From positions 1 through 64,000 of the forward strand of contig JBGOEJ010000009.1 of NCBI GenBank assembly GCA_041446545.1: a stretch of 64,000 nucleotides of DNA, read 5' to 3'. Positions 18,746 to 28,788 of the stretch are shown piece by piece; positions within the stretch are counted from its first letter, which is position 1, and each line of letters begins with the position of its first letter. A program made the position numbers and the translations under genes. A model generated the notes under the pieces. That model was not told the DNA's origin. It worked only from the letters and a program-made list of their open reading frames with translations, and searched no databases. The DNA is from Fervidibacter canadensis. Lineage in GTDB: Bacteria; Armatimonadota; Fervidibacteria; Fervidibacterales; Fervidibacteraceae.

Positions 18746-18818
18746 TGGGCCCGTCAGGACTTGAACCTGAGACCTCACCCTTATCAGGGGTGCGCTCTGC
18801 CACCTGAGCTACGGGCCC
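18746..18818 (-). tRNA. tRNA-Ile (GAU)
   Basis: A 73-nt cloverleaf on the minus strand in the 16S-23S spacer, upstream of tRNA-Ala in the transcript. Acceptor GGGCCCG / CGGGCCC, anticodon loop CTGATAAG gives GAU, T-loop GGTTCAAGTCC. The Ile-Ala order is the classical bacterial rrn spacer. Confidence 0.97.
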
Positions 18819-18870
18819 TTGACAAGGGAAGAGTGTCGGGGGTTGGGGTGACGGGTTCGACCTGCAGAGT

Positions 18871-18934
18871 AGCACCGACTTTTTCTTTTGGGATTAAGTG
18901 GGGGAGGGCATCACTGCCCTCCCCAGTCGGTGCT
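18871..18934 (-). repeat. Nested hairpin just after 16S (rRNA processing stem)
   Basis: AGCACCGACT at 18871-18880 pairs with AGTCGGTGCT at 18925-18934, and inside this GGGGAGGGCA at 18901-18910 pairs with TGCCCTCCCC at 18915-18924 around a TCAC loop. In the transcript it lies directly after the 16S 3' end and probably helps processing or acts as an antiterminator-type spacer structure. Confidence 0.6.
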
Positions 18935-18946
18935 GGGGACTCCTTA

Positions 18947-20574
<1,628 letters not shown>

Positions 20575-20790
20575 GAGAGTTCAAACCCGTCGCAAAAGCG
20601 ACGGGTTCTTTTGCCCTTCCTTGCAGGAGAGCACGAGCGCTTTACCCGTCACTTCACCTGACCCCCGACACTATTCCATTGTCAAGGTTCCCTTTTCGGC
20701 ACCCATCATTTTAACTCAACAACCACCCTCCGTCAATACCTGCCTCAAGTCCTTCTCTTTTCAAGGTGCCGAGCCTTAATGGCGTCCCTT

Positions 20791-20818
20791 ATAATAACAC
20801 GCCCATTTCACTTGTAAA
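20791..20818 (-). promoter_or_regulatory. rrn operon promoter
   Basis: On the minus strand TTTACA (20818-20813) and TATTAT (20796-20791) are separated by 16 bases, about 215 bases upstream of 16S. TATAAG three bases further on is an alternative -10. The leader between the promoter and 16S (20575-20790) contains a hairpin CCCGTCGC / GCGACGGG and no gene. Confidence 0.55.
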
Positions 20819-20866
20819 GACCCATTTGGGCGGCAATTTAGGGCAATTTGCTGGCATTTTATAGGG

Positions 20867-22171
20867 TCACCTTGCAGTGCTCTTATTTTCCCTGCCAAAA
20901 CACCTGAAGGGCTCTTTCCCCGCATAACCCACTTGCCCCCGCTCCTCTATCCGAAGCAATTGGTTATATTTGGCAGTCCGCTCGCCTCGTGCGATAGAAC
21001 CGATTTTGATTTGCCCCGCCCCCGTCCCGACTGCTAAATCAGCGATGAACGGGTCTTCTGTTTCGCCTGATCTCGCCGAGATGACCGCCGCATAGCCTGC
21101 TTGCCGACACAACGCCAAAGCCTCCAATGTCTCGCTGAGGGTGCCGATTTGATTGGGCTTAATGAGGACGGCATTAGCGATGCCCTCGGTTGCGCCCCTC
21201 TTGATGCGCTCAGGGTTGGTGACAAATAAGTCATCGCCCAAAAGTTGCACCCGTTCACCTAATCGTTGCGTCAACTGTCGCCATCCTTCCCAATCGTCTT
21301 CGGCGCAACCGTCTTCCACTGACCAAATCGGGTAAAGCCGACACCATTCATCCAGCAAAGCCACCATCTCTTGAGGGTTTAAACTTCGCCCTTCCCTTCT
21401 CAACTCATAACGCCCATTGCGGTAAAAGTGGGTCGCAGCGACATCCACCGCCAAAACGATGTCATCACCCAACCGCAACTTCGCTCGCTCCACCGCTTCG
21501 CATAAAAGATGCAAGGCTTCCTCGTGGCTCTCTAACGGCGGTCCGAACCCACCCTCATCAGCGACCAAAGTTGTCAAGCCCCGCTCCGTGAGCATTCGCT
21601 TGACCGCATGGTAAACCTTACCGACCCAGTCCAATGCTTGCCGAAAAGATTTGGCGCCGACAGGGATGATGAGAAAGTCCTGCATGTCTAAATTCCCACC
21701 CGCATGCAACCCACCGCTGAGGATGTTCACCATCGGCGTCGGCATTATGGGTTGGTCGTTGCCCGCCAATTCTGCGAGGAAGCGGTAAAGCGGTAAATTG
21801 CGGGCGTAAGCGATGGCTCGTGCTGCTGCCAGTGAGACTGCCAAAACGGCATTGGCTCCCAACCGACTTTTGTTTGGTGTTCCGTCCAGTTCGCGCAATC
21901 GGGCGTCTATCGTTGAAACATCCGCATGAATGCCCCTCAAGGCAGGAGCGATATGGTCGTTGATATTGTGCACTGCCGTCAAGACACCCATACCTTCCCA
22001 TCGTTCCCTGTCACCATCCCGCAACTCTAACGCCTCGTGTGCCCCCTTAGAAGCGCCAGATGGGACGATCGCCCAACCGACGGCGCCGTTGTCCAACACG
22101 ACTTCCGCTTCCACCGTCGGGCTGCCACGCGAATCCAAGACTTCCCGCGCCCAAACTCGCTCAACTTTCAT
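20867..22171 (-). CDS. eno: Enolase, divergent at several active-site positions
   Basis: A 434-residue cytoplasmic protein of the enolase family (2-phosphoglycerate to phosphoenolpyruvate). Start at the ATG at 22171, after GAGGTGATAGCG. Conserved parts: REVLDSRGSPTVEAEV, the catalytic loop DEGGFGPP, metal ligands in AVDVAATHFY, SVEDG and GDDLFVTN, the base lysine in LIKPNQIGTLSET and AKYNQLLRIEE. Unusual: the normal SHRSGETED is SARSGETED (Ala at about residue 366 in place of a near-universal His), SGASTG is SGASKG, and QEF is QDF. Ten bases downstream of glgB, probably one transcript. It may be a working but divergent enolase, or a paralogue. Confidence 0.88.
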   Translation of the reverse strand: MKVERVWAREVLDSRGSPTVEAEVVLDNGAVGWAIVPSGASKGAHEALELRDGDRERWEGMGVLTAVHNINDHIAPALRGIHADVSTIDARLRELDGTPNKSRLGANAVLAVSLAAARAIAYARNLPLYRFLAELAGNDQPIMPTPMVNILSGGLHAGGNLDMQDFLIIPVGAKSFRQALDWVGKVYHAVKRMLTERGLTTLVADEGGFGPPLESHEEALHLLCEAVERAKLRLGDDIVLAVDVAATHFYRNGRYELRREGRSLNPQEMVALLDEWCRLYPIWSVEDGCAEDDWEGWRQLTQRLGERVQLLGDDLFVTNPERIKRGATEGIANAVLIKPNQIGTLSETLEALALCRQAGYAAVISARSGETEDPFIADLAVGTGAGQIKIGSIARGERTAKYNQLLRIEERGQVGYAGKEPFRCFGRENKSTAR

Positions 22172-22181
22172 CGCTATCACC

Positions 22182-24512
22182 TCATTCCCCGGCGCGCTTT
22201 AAAAACACCACCGCCAATGGTGGCAAGGTCAGCCGCACCGAGTAAGGGCGATGCTGCCAAGGCATCGCTTCCGCCACGACTTCCCCATTGGTGACATGAC
22301 TGCCGCCATACTGCTGCCAATCAGTGTTGAACACTTCCTTCCAAATGCCGTTGAAAGGCACACCGATGCGGTAATCGCGCCGAACGACGGGCGTGAAATT
22401 GCAAACGACGACGATGCAATCCCGCCAATCTTTCGCCCAGCGGATGAAAGCGATGACCGAGTTATCAGCGTCGTGAAAGTCAATCCACTCAAAGCCGCGA
22501 TGGTCGCCATCCCACTCGTGCAACGCAGGTTCGTTCCGATAGAGCCAATTCAAATCCCGCACGAGCCGTTGAACGCCTTGATGGCTTTCCCACTGCAGCA
22601 AATGCCAGTCAAGGCTTGAAGCGTAATCCCACTCCCGCCACTGAGCGATTTCGCCGCCCATGAAAAGCAACTTTTTGCCCGGATGTGCCCACATGTAGCC
22701 AAAGAGCGCTCTCAGGTTGGCAAACTTTTGCCACAAGTCGCCGGGCATCTTGCCCAGCAAACTCGCCTTGCCGTGCACCACCTCGTCATGGGACAAAGGC
22801 AGGATAAAGTTTTCGCTGAAGGCATACCACAACGAGAAGGTCAAGGCGTCATGGTGATACTTGCGGTAAATCGGGTCTTTGCTGAAGTAAAAGAGCGTGT
22901 CGTGCATCCAACCCATGTTCCACTTGAAGTCAAAACCGAGCCCACCGACATAGGTCGGGCGGGTCACCATCGGCCACGCCGTTGACTCTTCGGCGATCAT
23001 TAGGGAACCGGGAACTTGCTCGTGAACGACCTCGTTGAGCCGCTTCAAAAAATCAATGGCTTCAAGGTGCTCGTTGCCGCCGTAAATGTTTGGCTGCCAT
23101 TCGCCCGGCTTTCGCGAATAGTCAAGGTAGAGCATGGACGCAACGGCGTCAATGCGTAAACCATCGGCATGATACTCAAGCAGCCAAAAGAGGGCGCTGG
23201 CGATGAGAAAGTTGCGGACTTCGTTGCGCCCAAAGTTGAAGACTTTCGTGTGCCAGTCGGGATGGTCGCCGCGCCAATCACCATACTCGTAAAGGTTCGT
23301 CCCGTCAAAAAAGACGAGACCGTGCATGTCTTTCGGAAAGTGCGCTGGCACCCAGTCCAGAATCACCCCGATGTCGTTTTGGTGGCAGACATCCACGAAA
23401 TGGCGGAAGTCGTCGGGAGTGCCGTAGCGGGAAGTCGGCGCAAAATAGCCTGTCACTTGATAGCCCCAAGATTCGTCCAGCGGGTGCTCCATCACAGGCA
23501 ACAACTCAATGTGCGTAAAGCCCATGTCCTTGACATAAGGCAAAAGGTTTTCCGCCAACTCCCGGTAAGTCATCCACCGCCAATTGCCTTCAGGCTCTTG
23601 AACCCGCCGCCAAGAGCCGAGATGGACTTCGTAGATGCTGATAGGTTTGTCAAGCCGCTGAACTTCGTGGCGGTGGGCAAGCCAGTCATCATCGTGCCAT
23701 CGGTAGTGGCTCAAGTCCCAAAGGAGGGACGCCGATTTAGGGCGAACTTCGTGATAAAAGCCCAGTGGGTCAGCCTTCAGTTGCAAGTAACCGCCATAGC
23801 GTCCCTTGACCTCAAACTTGTAAAGCACCTGCCCAGTCCCCAAAACTTCCTGCGGCAAAAACAGTTCCCAAACGCCCGCTTCGTGACGGAAGCGCATCGG
23901 ATAGACGCGCCCGTCCCATCGGTTGAAGTCGCCGACGACGCTGACGCGCAAAGCATTGGGCGCCCAAACGGCGAAGCGAACACCATGAACTTTTTCGCCC
24001 ATGCCATTAGGAGCATCCAAGTCAACGATGTGAGCGCCCAAAATTTGCCACAGGCGCAAATGGTTGCCCTCCGCTATCAAGTGCAAGTCAAAATCGCTGA
24101 GCAAAAGCGGAAACGCGTAAGGGTCGTAAAATTCCCGTGTCCCGTGCCCCGTGTCCCATGTCCCTGTCACGATGAGCCGATACGCAAACGGTTCGCCCCG
24201 CTCCCAGAAGACCGCCTCAAAGAAGCCGTCTGGGTGAATTCGCTGCATCGGGACAACTTCTTCGGTGTCAAGGGCACGAACCGAAACGCTTTCCGCAAAC
24301 GGATAAAACGCCCTAACGGTAACGACACGGGACACAGGACGCGGGGCGTGGGGCGCAATTGCTTCCCAACTCATCCCCCGTCCCTCGTCCCACGCCCCAA
24401 GTTCAACGACATGCATTCCCAACACCGCAAACGGGTCGCTGCAATAACCGCCGCAAACTGCGGCGACTTGTTCAGGCGGCGTCAGGTAAATTGGGTCTTC
24501 GCGATGCAACAT
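22182..24512 (-). CDS. glgB: 1,4-alpha-glucan branching enzyme
   Basis: A 776-residue GH13 enzyme that makes alpha-1,6 branches in glycogen. It has the N-terminal carbohydrate-binding (E-set) domains, the barrel with DGLRIDAVASMLYLDY (nucleophile Asp455), MIAEEST (acid/base Glu508) and LSHDEVVHGKASLL (transition-state Asp), and a C-terminal beta domain. GAGGTGA is upstream of the ATG. The N-terminal domain is enlarged by segments encoded by heptanucleotide repeats: residues 39-63 and about 116-126 (GTWDTGHGT) interrupt otherwise normal family sequence (LGMHVV... VRAFYPFAESVSV). Longer than typical forms of 630-730 residues for that reason. Followed by enolase, linking it to central carbon metabolism. 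Confidence 0.95.
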   Translation of the reverse strand: MLHREDPIYLTPPEQVAAVCGGYCSDPFAVLGMHVVELGAWDEGRGMSWEAIAPHAPRPVSRVVTVRAFYPFAESVSVRALDTEEVVPMQRIHPDGFFEAVFWERGEPFAYRLIVTGTWDTGHGTREFYDPYAFPLLLSDFDLHLIAEGNHLRLWQILGAHIVDLDAPNGMGEKVHGVRFAVWAPNALRVSVVGDFNRWDGRVYPMRFRHEAGVWELFLPQEVLGTGQVLYKFEVKGRYGGYLQLKADPLGFYHEVRPKSASLLWDLSHYRWHDDDWLAHRHEVQRLDKPISIYEVHLGSWRRVQEPEGNWRWMTYRELAENLLPYVKDMGFTHIELLPVMEHPLDESWGYQVTGYFAPTSRYGTPDDFRHFVDVCHQNDIGVILDWVPAHFPKDMHGLVFFDGTNLYEYGDWRGDHPDWHTKVFNFGRNEVRNFLIASALFWLLEYHADGLRIDAVASMLYLDYSRKPGEWQPNIYGGNEHLEAIDFLKRLNEVVHEQVPGSLMIAEESTAWPMVTRPTYVGGLGFDFKWNMGWMHDTLFYFSKDPIYRKYHHDALTFSLWYAFSENFILPLSHDEVVHGKASLLGKMPGDLWQKFANLRALFGYMWAHPGKKLLFMGGEIAQWREWDYASSLDWHLLQWESHQGVQRLVRDLNWLYRNEPALHEWDGDHRGFEWIDFHDADNSVIAFIRWAKDWRDCIVVVCNFTPVVRRDYRIGVPFNGIWKEVFNTDWQQYGGSHVTNGEVVAEAMPWQHRPYSVRLTLPPLAVVFLKRAGE
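24134..24165. repeat. Heptanucleotide repeat block 1 inside glgB
   Basis: Consecutive 7-base units CCCGTGT, CCCGTGC, CCCGTGT, CCCATGT on the plus strand, read as GGGACAT-GGGACAC-type units in the glgB sense strand. They encode GTWDTGHGT, which is extra relative to normal branching enzymes. Confidence 0.75.
24324..24398. repeat. Heptanucleotide repeat block 2, inverted pair inside glgB
   Basis: Units GACACGG, GACACAG, GACGCGG, GGCGTGG at 24324-24351 are followed by units in the opposite orientation (TCCCCCG, TCCCTCG, TCCCACG) at 24374-24394. GGGGCGTGGG and CCCACGCCCC form a perfect 10-bp inverted repeat. The block encodes residues 39-63 of GlgB, an insertion between the conserved LGMHVV and VRAFYP segments. 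Confidence 0.7.
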
Positions 24513-24563
24513 TTTGTCAAGTCACCTCAATGAGGGCTTCTTTAGGGCGCAGTTTGCAATCGC

Positions 24564-25010
24564 TTACAACGTCCAAATCGCTTGCCAGACGAGACGCATT
24601 CCGTGCCAAATGCCGTTAAAAGGTTCTGCCACAACGATGCCCCGCCTGTAGTTCACGAAAAGCCTGAACTTTGACAAGACATCAAACCCCAAAACTCCGT
24701 CGGCAGGGACCGTTGGAGGCAATGGAAGGCAAAGAACTGACAGGTTGGTAAAAGTGGCGCCGAAAACTCTCAGTTGAGGCAAGTTGAAGATGGGAACTTC
24801 CAAACTCCCAGAAGCGGTGCTTACCCACAGAAATTCAGTTGCAGCGTCAACATCAATTCCGAGACCGATCAAAGTTGACCTGCGAAAGCCTGTTTTAACA
24901 GCGCCAGTATCAACAAGGACAGTCAAGTCGGCAGGGCGTCCATCAAGAGCAAAAGCGACGGCTTCCACGATTATAACTCGTCGCCTCGCATCAAAGGGAA
25001 TGGTTGGCAT
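24564..25010 (-). CDS. Retropepsin-like aspartic protease domain protein
   Basis: A 148-residue protein with VLVDTGAVKTGFRRSTLIGL around residue 30, where DTGA matches the catalytic DTG/DTGA of retropepsin-like proteases, and a second conserved element GVLGFDVLSKFRLFVNYRRG near residue 110. It would be a single-domain subunit active as a dimer. The ATG at 25010 overlaps the stop of the small upstream gene (TAATG), so the two are translationally coupled. No signal peptide is seen, so it is probably cytoplasmic. Substrate unknown. Confidence 0.75.
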   Translation of the reverse strand: MPTIPFDARRRVIIVEAVAFALDGRPADLTVLVDTGAVKTGFRRSTLIGLGIDVDAATEFLWVSTASGSLEVPIFNLPQLRVFGATFTNLSVLCLPLPPTVPADGVLGFDVLSKFRLFVNYRRGIVVAEPFNGIWHGMRLVWQAIWTL

Positions 25011-25237
25011 TAGACAATGACCACCTCCGCAATCTCACCTACCCAACGGATGAGAAAATGCTTTGCCTTTCTTGCAGCCATGCCTGCTTCGGTTTCGTCA
25101 GGCGTGACTGCCAAGACGCGACCTGTCAGCGGCTTTTGGGTCTTAGGGTCAACGGAGAGCACTTCAATGACCACGAAAGCGTTTTGCCCCTTGTAGCGCC
25201 CAAGGATTTGCTCAATAGGTTCTCCTTGCCGCTCCAT
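25010..25237 (-). CDS. Small conserved-looking protein of unknown function
   Basis: A 75-residue protein starting MERQGEPIEQILGRYKGQNA after a good ribosome binding site (GGAGGTGAAAACGC). The composition is that of a compact cytoplasmic alpha/beta protein (FVVIEVLSVDPKTQKPLTGR, HFLIRWVGEIAEVVIV). I do not recognise the family. It overlaps the retropepsin-like gene by one base, and small partners of this size commonly precede such genes; a joint function is inferred only from coupling. Confidence 0.65.
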   Translation of the reverse strand: MERQGEPIEQILGRYKGQNAFVVIEVLSVDPKTQKPLTGRVLAVTPDETEAGMAARKAKHFLIRWVGEIAEVVIV

Positions 25238-25299
25238 GCGTTTTCACCTCCAACGCGAAGATGTAGCGCAGGAAAGGCATCCCGTTGCGCTTTGCCCCC

Positions 25300-25749
25300 T
25301 CAGCCGTTTTCTGGCAATGTTGCACCTTGCAAAGGCAAGACCAAGAAACTGCCGTATTGGACGAAATGCTCATCCAATGCGAAAGCGCCCTTGATGCCCA
25401 ACTGCTCCATCACGGCGAAAGAAAGGGCGTCCGTGAAGGAGAAGTCCTTGTCGGTGTAGCGAAAAATGATGTCCAACGCCCGCTCTTCATCGGTTTCCGT
25501 CGGGCGGATGACGAACACAACGGGTCGGACATATTTCAACCAGTCGGCAGCCTTCTGGCGTCCCCGTCGGCTAAGCATCAAAGCGTGAGTCTCGGCAATC
25601 ACAAAACTGGTTGTGACCACCCCCCAGCGATATTGCCGTGCTTGTTCAAGAATTTGGCAAACCTGCTTGTGATAAGGGTCGCGGCGATTGGCAGCAGCAT
25701 AGAAAAAACTGCTATCGCTGAAACCGCACCGACTTAGTGGCACGAGCAT
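25300..25749 (-). CDS. PIN domain toxin (VapC-like RNase)
   Basis: A 149-residue PIN domain protein. The four acidic positions are visible: DSSFFYAAANRRD (first Asp), VIAETHALM (Glu), FSFTDALSFAVM (Asp) and ALDEHFVQYGSF (last Asp). VapC-type toxins cut tRNA or rRNA. The start is uncertain: ATG 25749 and GTG 25743 are both possible, and each lies inside the end of the antitoxin gene, so the two genes overlap by about 30-40 bases in different frames. It is followed by the small gene at 25010-25237. Confidence 0.85.
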   Translation of the reverse strand: MLVPLSRCGFSDSSFFYAAANRRDPYHKQVCQILEQARQYRWGVVTTSFVIAETHALMLSRRGRQKAADWLKYVRPVVFVIRPTETDEERALDIIFRYTDKDFSFTDALSFAVMEQLGIKGAFALDEHFVQYGSFLVLPLQGATLPENG

Positions 25750-25957
25750 GTTCCTTCACCGCCCTTGCCATATAGTCGTGGATGTTTCGGCTCACCTGTG
25801 GTTCATCTTCAGCGATGCCGACACAATGGCGGAAGAAAATGTCCCAATCGCGCTTGGTAGCGCCTTTCACCTCTACCCGCACCTCTAACCCGTCTGGCAG
25901 GGACACATCGTCCAGCAAAACGATGACGCCGTTGCGGACGACCCCGCGAATGGTCAT
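25712..25957 (-). CDS. Antitoxin partner of the PIN toxin (DUF104/AF2212-like)
   Basis: An 81-residue protein opening MTIRGVVRNGVIVLLDDVSL PDGLEVRVEVKG, the beta-rich N-terminal pattern of DUF104/AF2212-like antitoxins that bind DNA and the toxin. The C-terminal half (SRNIHDYMARAVKEHARATK) is helical and basic and would wrap the PIN domain. GAAAGGAAGGTGAAACACC precedes the ATG. It is upstream of and overlapping the toxin gene, the usual order for such modules. Confidence 0.75.
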   Translation of the reverse strand: MTIRGVVRNGVIVLLDDVSLPDGLEVRVEVKGATKRDWDIFFRHCVGIAEDEPQVSRNIHDYMARAVKEHARATKSVRFQR

Positions 25958-26243
25958 GGTGTTTCACCTTCCTTTCAAGGTCGGAGTAACTTTTGCCGCC
26001 ACTCATCAACCGCCTTCATTGTAGCAGTGTTGAGAAGTTGTTCGGAAAGTCCTTTGTTACCGCGCGTTGCCAACCATAATGCCCTCAGGGCGCGGCTAAT
26101 AGCCACTCCGACAGAAGGCTTCTTTTTGCCGCAACATTTCAACTGCCGCAGGGCTCTTAGCGGTGATGAACTCTTGACACGACCGAGGAAGTTTGCTTGC
26201 ATACTTTTGGCGGCACTTAATTGGCGGAAGGAGGAAAAGGGTT

Positions 26244-27908
26244 ATGGGCAGGGTTGTCTTTTTCCTTTGCGCTTTGGCGTTGCTTTTGGGTTGTGGCGAG
26301 AGCGAGCAGGCGAAGCGGGCGAAGGTGGCGGGATGGGTGGCGCAACTGAAAGCCGACCCATCCTTGGCAGACAAAGAGGAGTTCACCAAACCGTTGGGCG
26401 ATTACGCCGACATCGCTGCCCCCGAATTCGCCAAACTGCTAAAGGAGAAGGACAAGCGAGTGCAAATAGCGGCGTTGAAAGTGTTGGCGACTTTGAAGCG
26501 GTTGTCGGTGATAGATGCCATCGCCACAGCGGCAGAAGCGCCTGACCCTGAGGTGCGCATCGCTGCCATCAAAACGCTGGCTTCCTTCGCCAGTCCTTCA
26601 GCCATTCGCCCCTTGCTCAAGCGCCTGCAAGACCCCGACCCGAAAGTTCGGGCGGCAGCACTGGAAGGGCTGGCAGGACCAGGCGGACGGGAAGCGCCGC
26701 CTTATTTGCGCGAGGTGTTACCCTACCTCGCTGCCGCTTTGGGTGATCCCGACCCACGAATCCGTCAGGCTGCCGTCAACGGTTTGGTCAAGTTAGGGCA
26801 ATGGTCGCTACAAGCCCTCGCGAAAGTCCGAGAGAGCGGTTCGCCCATCGCCAAGCAGGAAGCCGAAAAAGCTTTCCACCAAATTTGTGAGGGCTTTCGT
26901 GCCGACTTAGACCCCAAAAAGAACACTGACCGCCTCGTCCGTCGCGACATGGCGCGCTATTTGGGTGAGTTGCGCTACCGCCCTGCCATCCCTGACCTGA
27001 TGAGAGGCTTGGAGGATGTTGACCCTGAAGTGCGAGCGGCATGTGCTTATGCCTTAGGCAAATTGCGGGCAAAGGTAGCGACTGCCCGTTTGCGAGAGGT
27101 CATGGACAACGAAAAAGAGGAAATGCCCGTCCGTGTGGCGGCTGCCGTTGCTTTAGGGCAAATCGGTGACATGGCGGGCGTTCGTTTCCTCATTGACCAA
27201 CTGAAGTCCAGCGAAGAAAAGGTTCGGTCAGCCGCTGTGGATGCCTTGCGCACCATCGGAAAGCCTGCCGCCCGCTTGTTGACCCAAGCCGCCCAAAGCA
27301 GCGACCCCTTGCAGCGATGGGGTGCCTTAGCAGCATTGGGCGAAACGGGTGACCCCCGCGCTGTGCCTGTGTTGCTTCGGGCGCTTCGCGACCAAAACCC
27401 CGATGTGCGCGCTGTCGCTGCGGCAGCCTTGGGAAAACTGCGCTACCGACAAGCAATATCGCAATTGGTGCGCGCCCTCGGTGACCCCAACGAGCGCGTT
27501 CAAGCCCATGCTGAATGGGCACTGGAAAACATCGGTCTAAATGCCATCCCCGCTTTGTTGGACGGAGCGAAACGACCCGCCTTGCGTTGGCGCATCTTCC
27601 GTTTGCTGGGGCGATTGAAATCTCCTCAGGCTGTCTCCGTCTTGATAGATGGCTTACGCGACCGCAACTTAAAAGTGCGGGCGATGGCGGCGTGGGCGTT
27701 GGGGGAAATCGGAAGTCGTCGCGCCGTCGCTGCCTTGCGCTCTGCCCTTAACGACCCTGACCCTCAAGTCCGTCGCGAAGCCGCTTTGGCGCTGGGCAAA
27801 CTGAAAGCGACGGAAGTGCGCTTAGAACTTGCGGAGCGGTTGAAAACCGACCGCAGCGAGCAAGTCCGCGTCGCCGCTCAAATGGCATTGCAACAACTCA
27901 GTCAGTGA
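26244..27908 (+). CDS. HEAT-repeat lipoprotein
   Basis: A 554-residue protein with a lipoprotein signal (MGRVVFFLCALALLLGCGES, lipid Cys at 18). The rest is a chain of about 13 PBS-lyase type HEAT repeats, for example DPDPKVRAAALEGLAG, DPDPRIRQAAVNGLVKLGQW, DQNPDVRAVAAAALGKLRYR and DPDPQVRREAALALGKLKAT. Such solenoids act as protein-binding scaffolds; this one would be membrane-anchored in the periplasm. AAGGAGG precedes the ATG at 26244. A TPR protein with a membrane anchor follows 15 bases later, and the two may form one envelope complex. No enzymatic motif is seen. Confidence 0.88.
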   Translation: MGRVVFFLCALALLLGCGESEQAKRAKVAGWVAQLKADPSLADKEEFTKPLGDYADIAAPEFAKLLKEKDKRVQIAALKVLATLKRLSVIDAIATAAEAPDPEVRIAAIKTLASFASPSAIRPLLKRLQDPDPKVRAAALEGLAGPGGREAPPYLREVLPYLAAALGDPDPRIRQAAVNGLVKLGQWSLQALAKVRESGSPIAKQEAEKAFHQICEGFRADLDPKKNTDRLVRRDMARYLGELRYRPAIPDLMRGLEDVDPEVRAACAYALGKLRAKVATARLREVMDNEKEEMPVRVAAAVALGQIGDMAGVRFLIDQLKSSEEKVRSAAVDALRTIGKPAARLLTQAAQSSDPLQRWGALAALGETGDPRAVPVLLRALRDQNPDVRAVAAAALGKLRYRQAISQLVRALGDPNERVQAHAEWALENIGLNAIPALLDGAKRPALRWRIFRLLGRLKSPQAVSVLIDGLRDRNLKVRAMAAWALGEIGSRRAVAALRSALNDPDPQVRREAALALGKLKATEVRLELAERLKTDRSEQVRVAAQMALQQLSQ

Positions 27909-27923
27909 AGGAGCGAGGCGGCA

Positions 27924-28784
27924 ATGCTGTGGCGACTTCCTTTTCGCCTGTTTTGGTGGCTCTTTGGCGGTTTGATCCGAACCGCCGTCACCCTGCTACT
28001 TCTTTTTGGCATCGTTTATCTCGTGCTTCGCCTGACACCGTTGGACGAGTTTTGGCGCGCCCGTTTTTACGCCCACCTCGGCAACCCCACCGAAGCGGAA
28101 AGGTGGTATCGCCTCGGCTTGCAGCAATATCCCCGCAGCCGTTTCGCTCCTCAAGGGCACTACGAACTGGCTGAATTGCTCTTTCGCCAAGAGCGTTACA
28201 AAGAAGCCATCAACCATTACGGCAAGGCATTGGAAGGCGGCTTGACGCCAGAGCAGAAACGGGAAGCGTTCCTGAAAATCGCCGAAGCCTTCCAAAAAAT
28301 CGGCGAACCATTGGAAGCCGCCCGACGCTTTGAGGAGTTCGCCAAAACTTTCCGTGAAGACGAGCGGGCGGCGAAGGCGTGGTTTGCGGCGGGCGAAAAT
28401 TATCGGCAAGCAGGGCGCGACAAAGAGGCTTTGCGCTGTTGGGAGAAGGTGAGCGCCAACTATCCGACTTCGCCCTTTGCCCCCAAAGCCTTGTGGGCGA
28501 TGGCAGAGATGACGGAAGAAAAGGGTCATGCCGACCGAGCGATGCACCTTTACCGCAAACTCGTGGAACGCTACCCGCAATCGGCGGAAGCGGCGAAAGC
28601 CAACGCCCGTCTTGCCCTTTGGCACTATCGGCAAGGCGATTACACGGAAGCGTTGAAAGCCTACGGCGAAGCCCTGAAAGCCGCCCCCCAAGTTTTACGG
28701 GACGCCCTCAACTCCGAGACGCTGCAGAAAGCGTGGCAAAAACTGCGCGAACAAGCCGGTCACTTCGTCCAATCGCCTCCCTGA
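27924..28784 (+). CDS. Membrane-anchored TPR protein
   Basis: A 286-residue protein with an N-terminal membrane segment (FGGLIRTAVTLLLLFGIVYL) and then about six tetratricopeptide repeats, for example YKEAINHYGKALEGGLTPEQ, AEAFQKIGEPLEAARRFEEF and LWHYRQGDYTEALKAYGEAL. The tail faces the periplasm if the N-terminus acts as an uncleaved anchor. AAGGAGCGAGGCGGCA precedes the ATG. It directly follows the HEAT lipoprotein gene. General architecture resembles YbgF/BamD-like scaffold proteins, but no specific family is recognised. Confidence 0.8.
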   Translation: MLWRLPFRLFWWLFGGLIRTAVTLLLLFGIVYLVLRLTPLDEFWRARFYAHLGNPTEAERWYRLGLQQYPRSRFAPQGHYELAELLFRQERYKEAINHYGKALEGGLTPEQKREAFLKIAEAFQKIGEPLEAARRFEEFAKTFREDERAAKAWFAAGENYRQAGRDKEALRCWEKVSANYPTSPFAPKALWAMAEMTEEKGHADRAMHLYRKLVERYPQSAEAAKANARLALWHYRQGDYTEALKAYGEALKAAPQVLRDALNSETLQKAWQKLREQAGHFVQSPP

Positions 28785-28788
28785 CGCC

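Noticed and set aside
23169..24533. A 454-codon plus-strand frame opposite glgB
   Set aside because: It is the complement of the glgB coding sequence, without a matching protein family or start signals.
25975..26202. A 75-residue basic frame on the minus strand upstream of the antitoxin
   Set aside because: No family resemblance and no clear ribosome binding site; it lies in a divergent promoter region.
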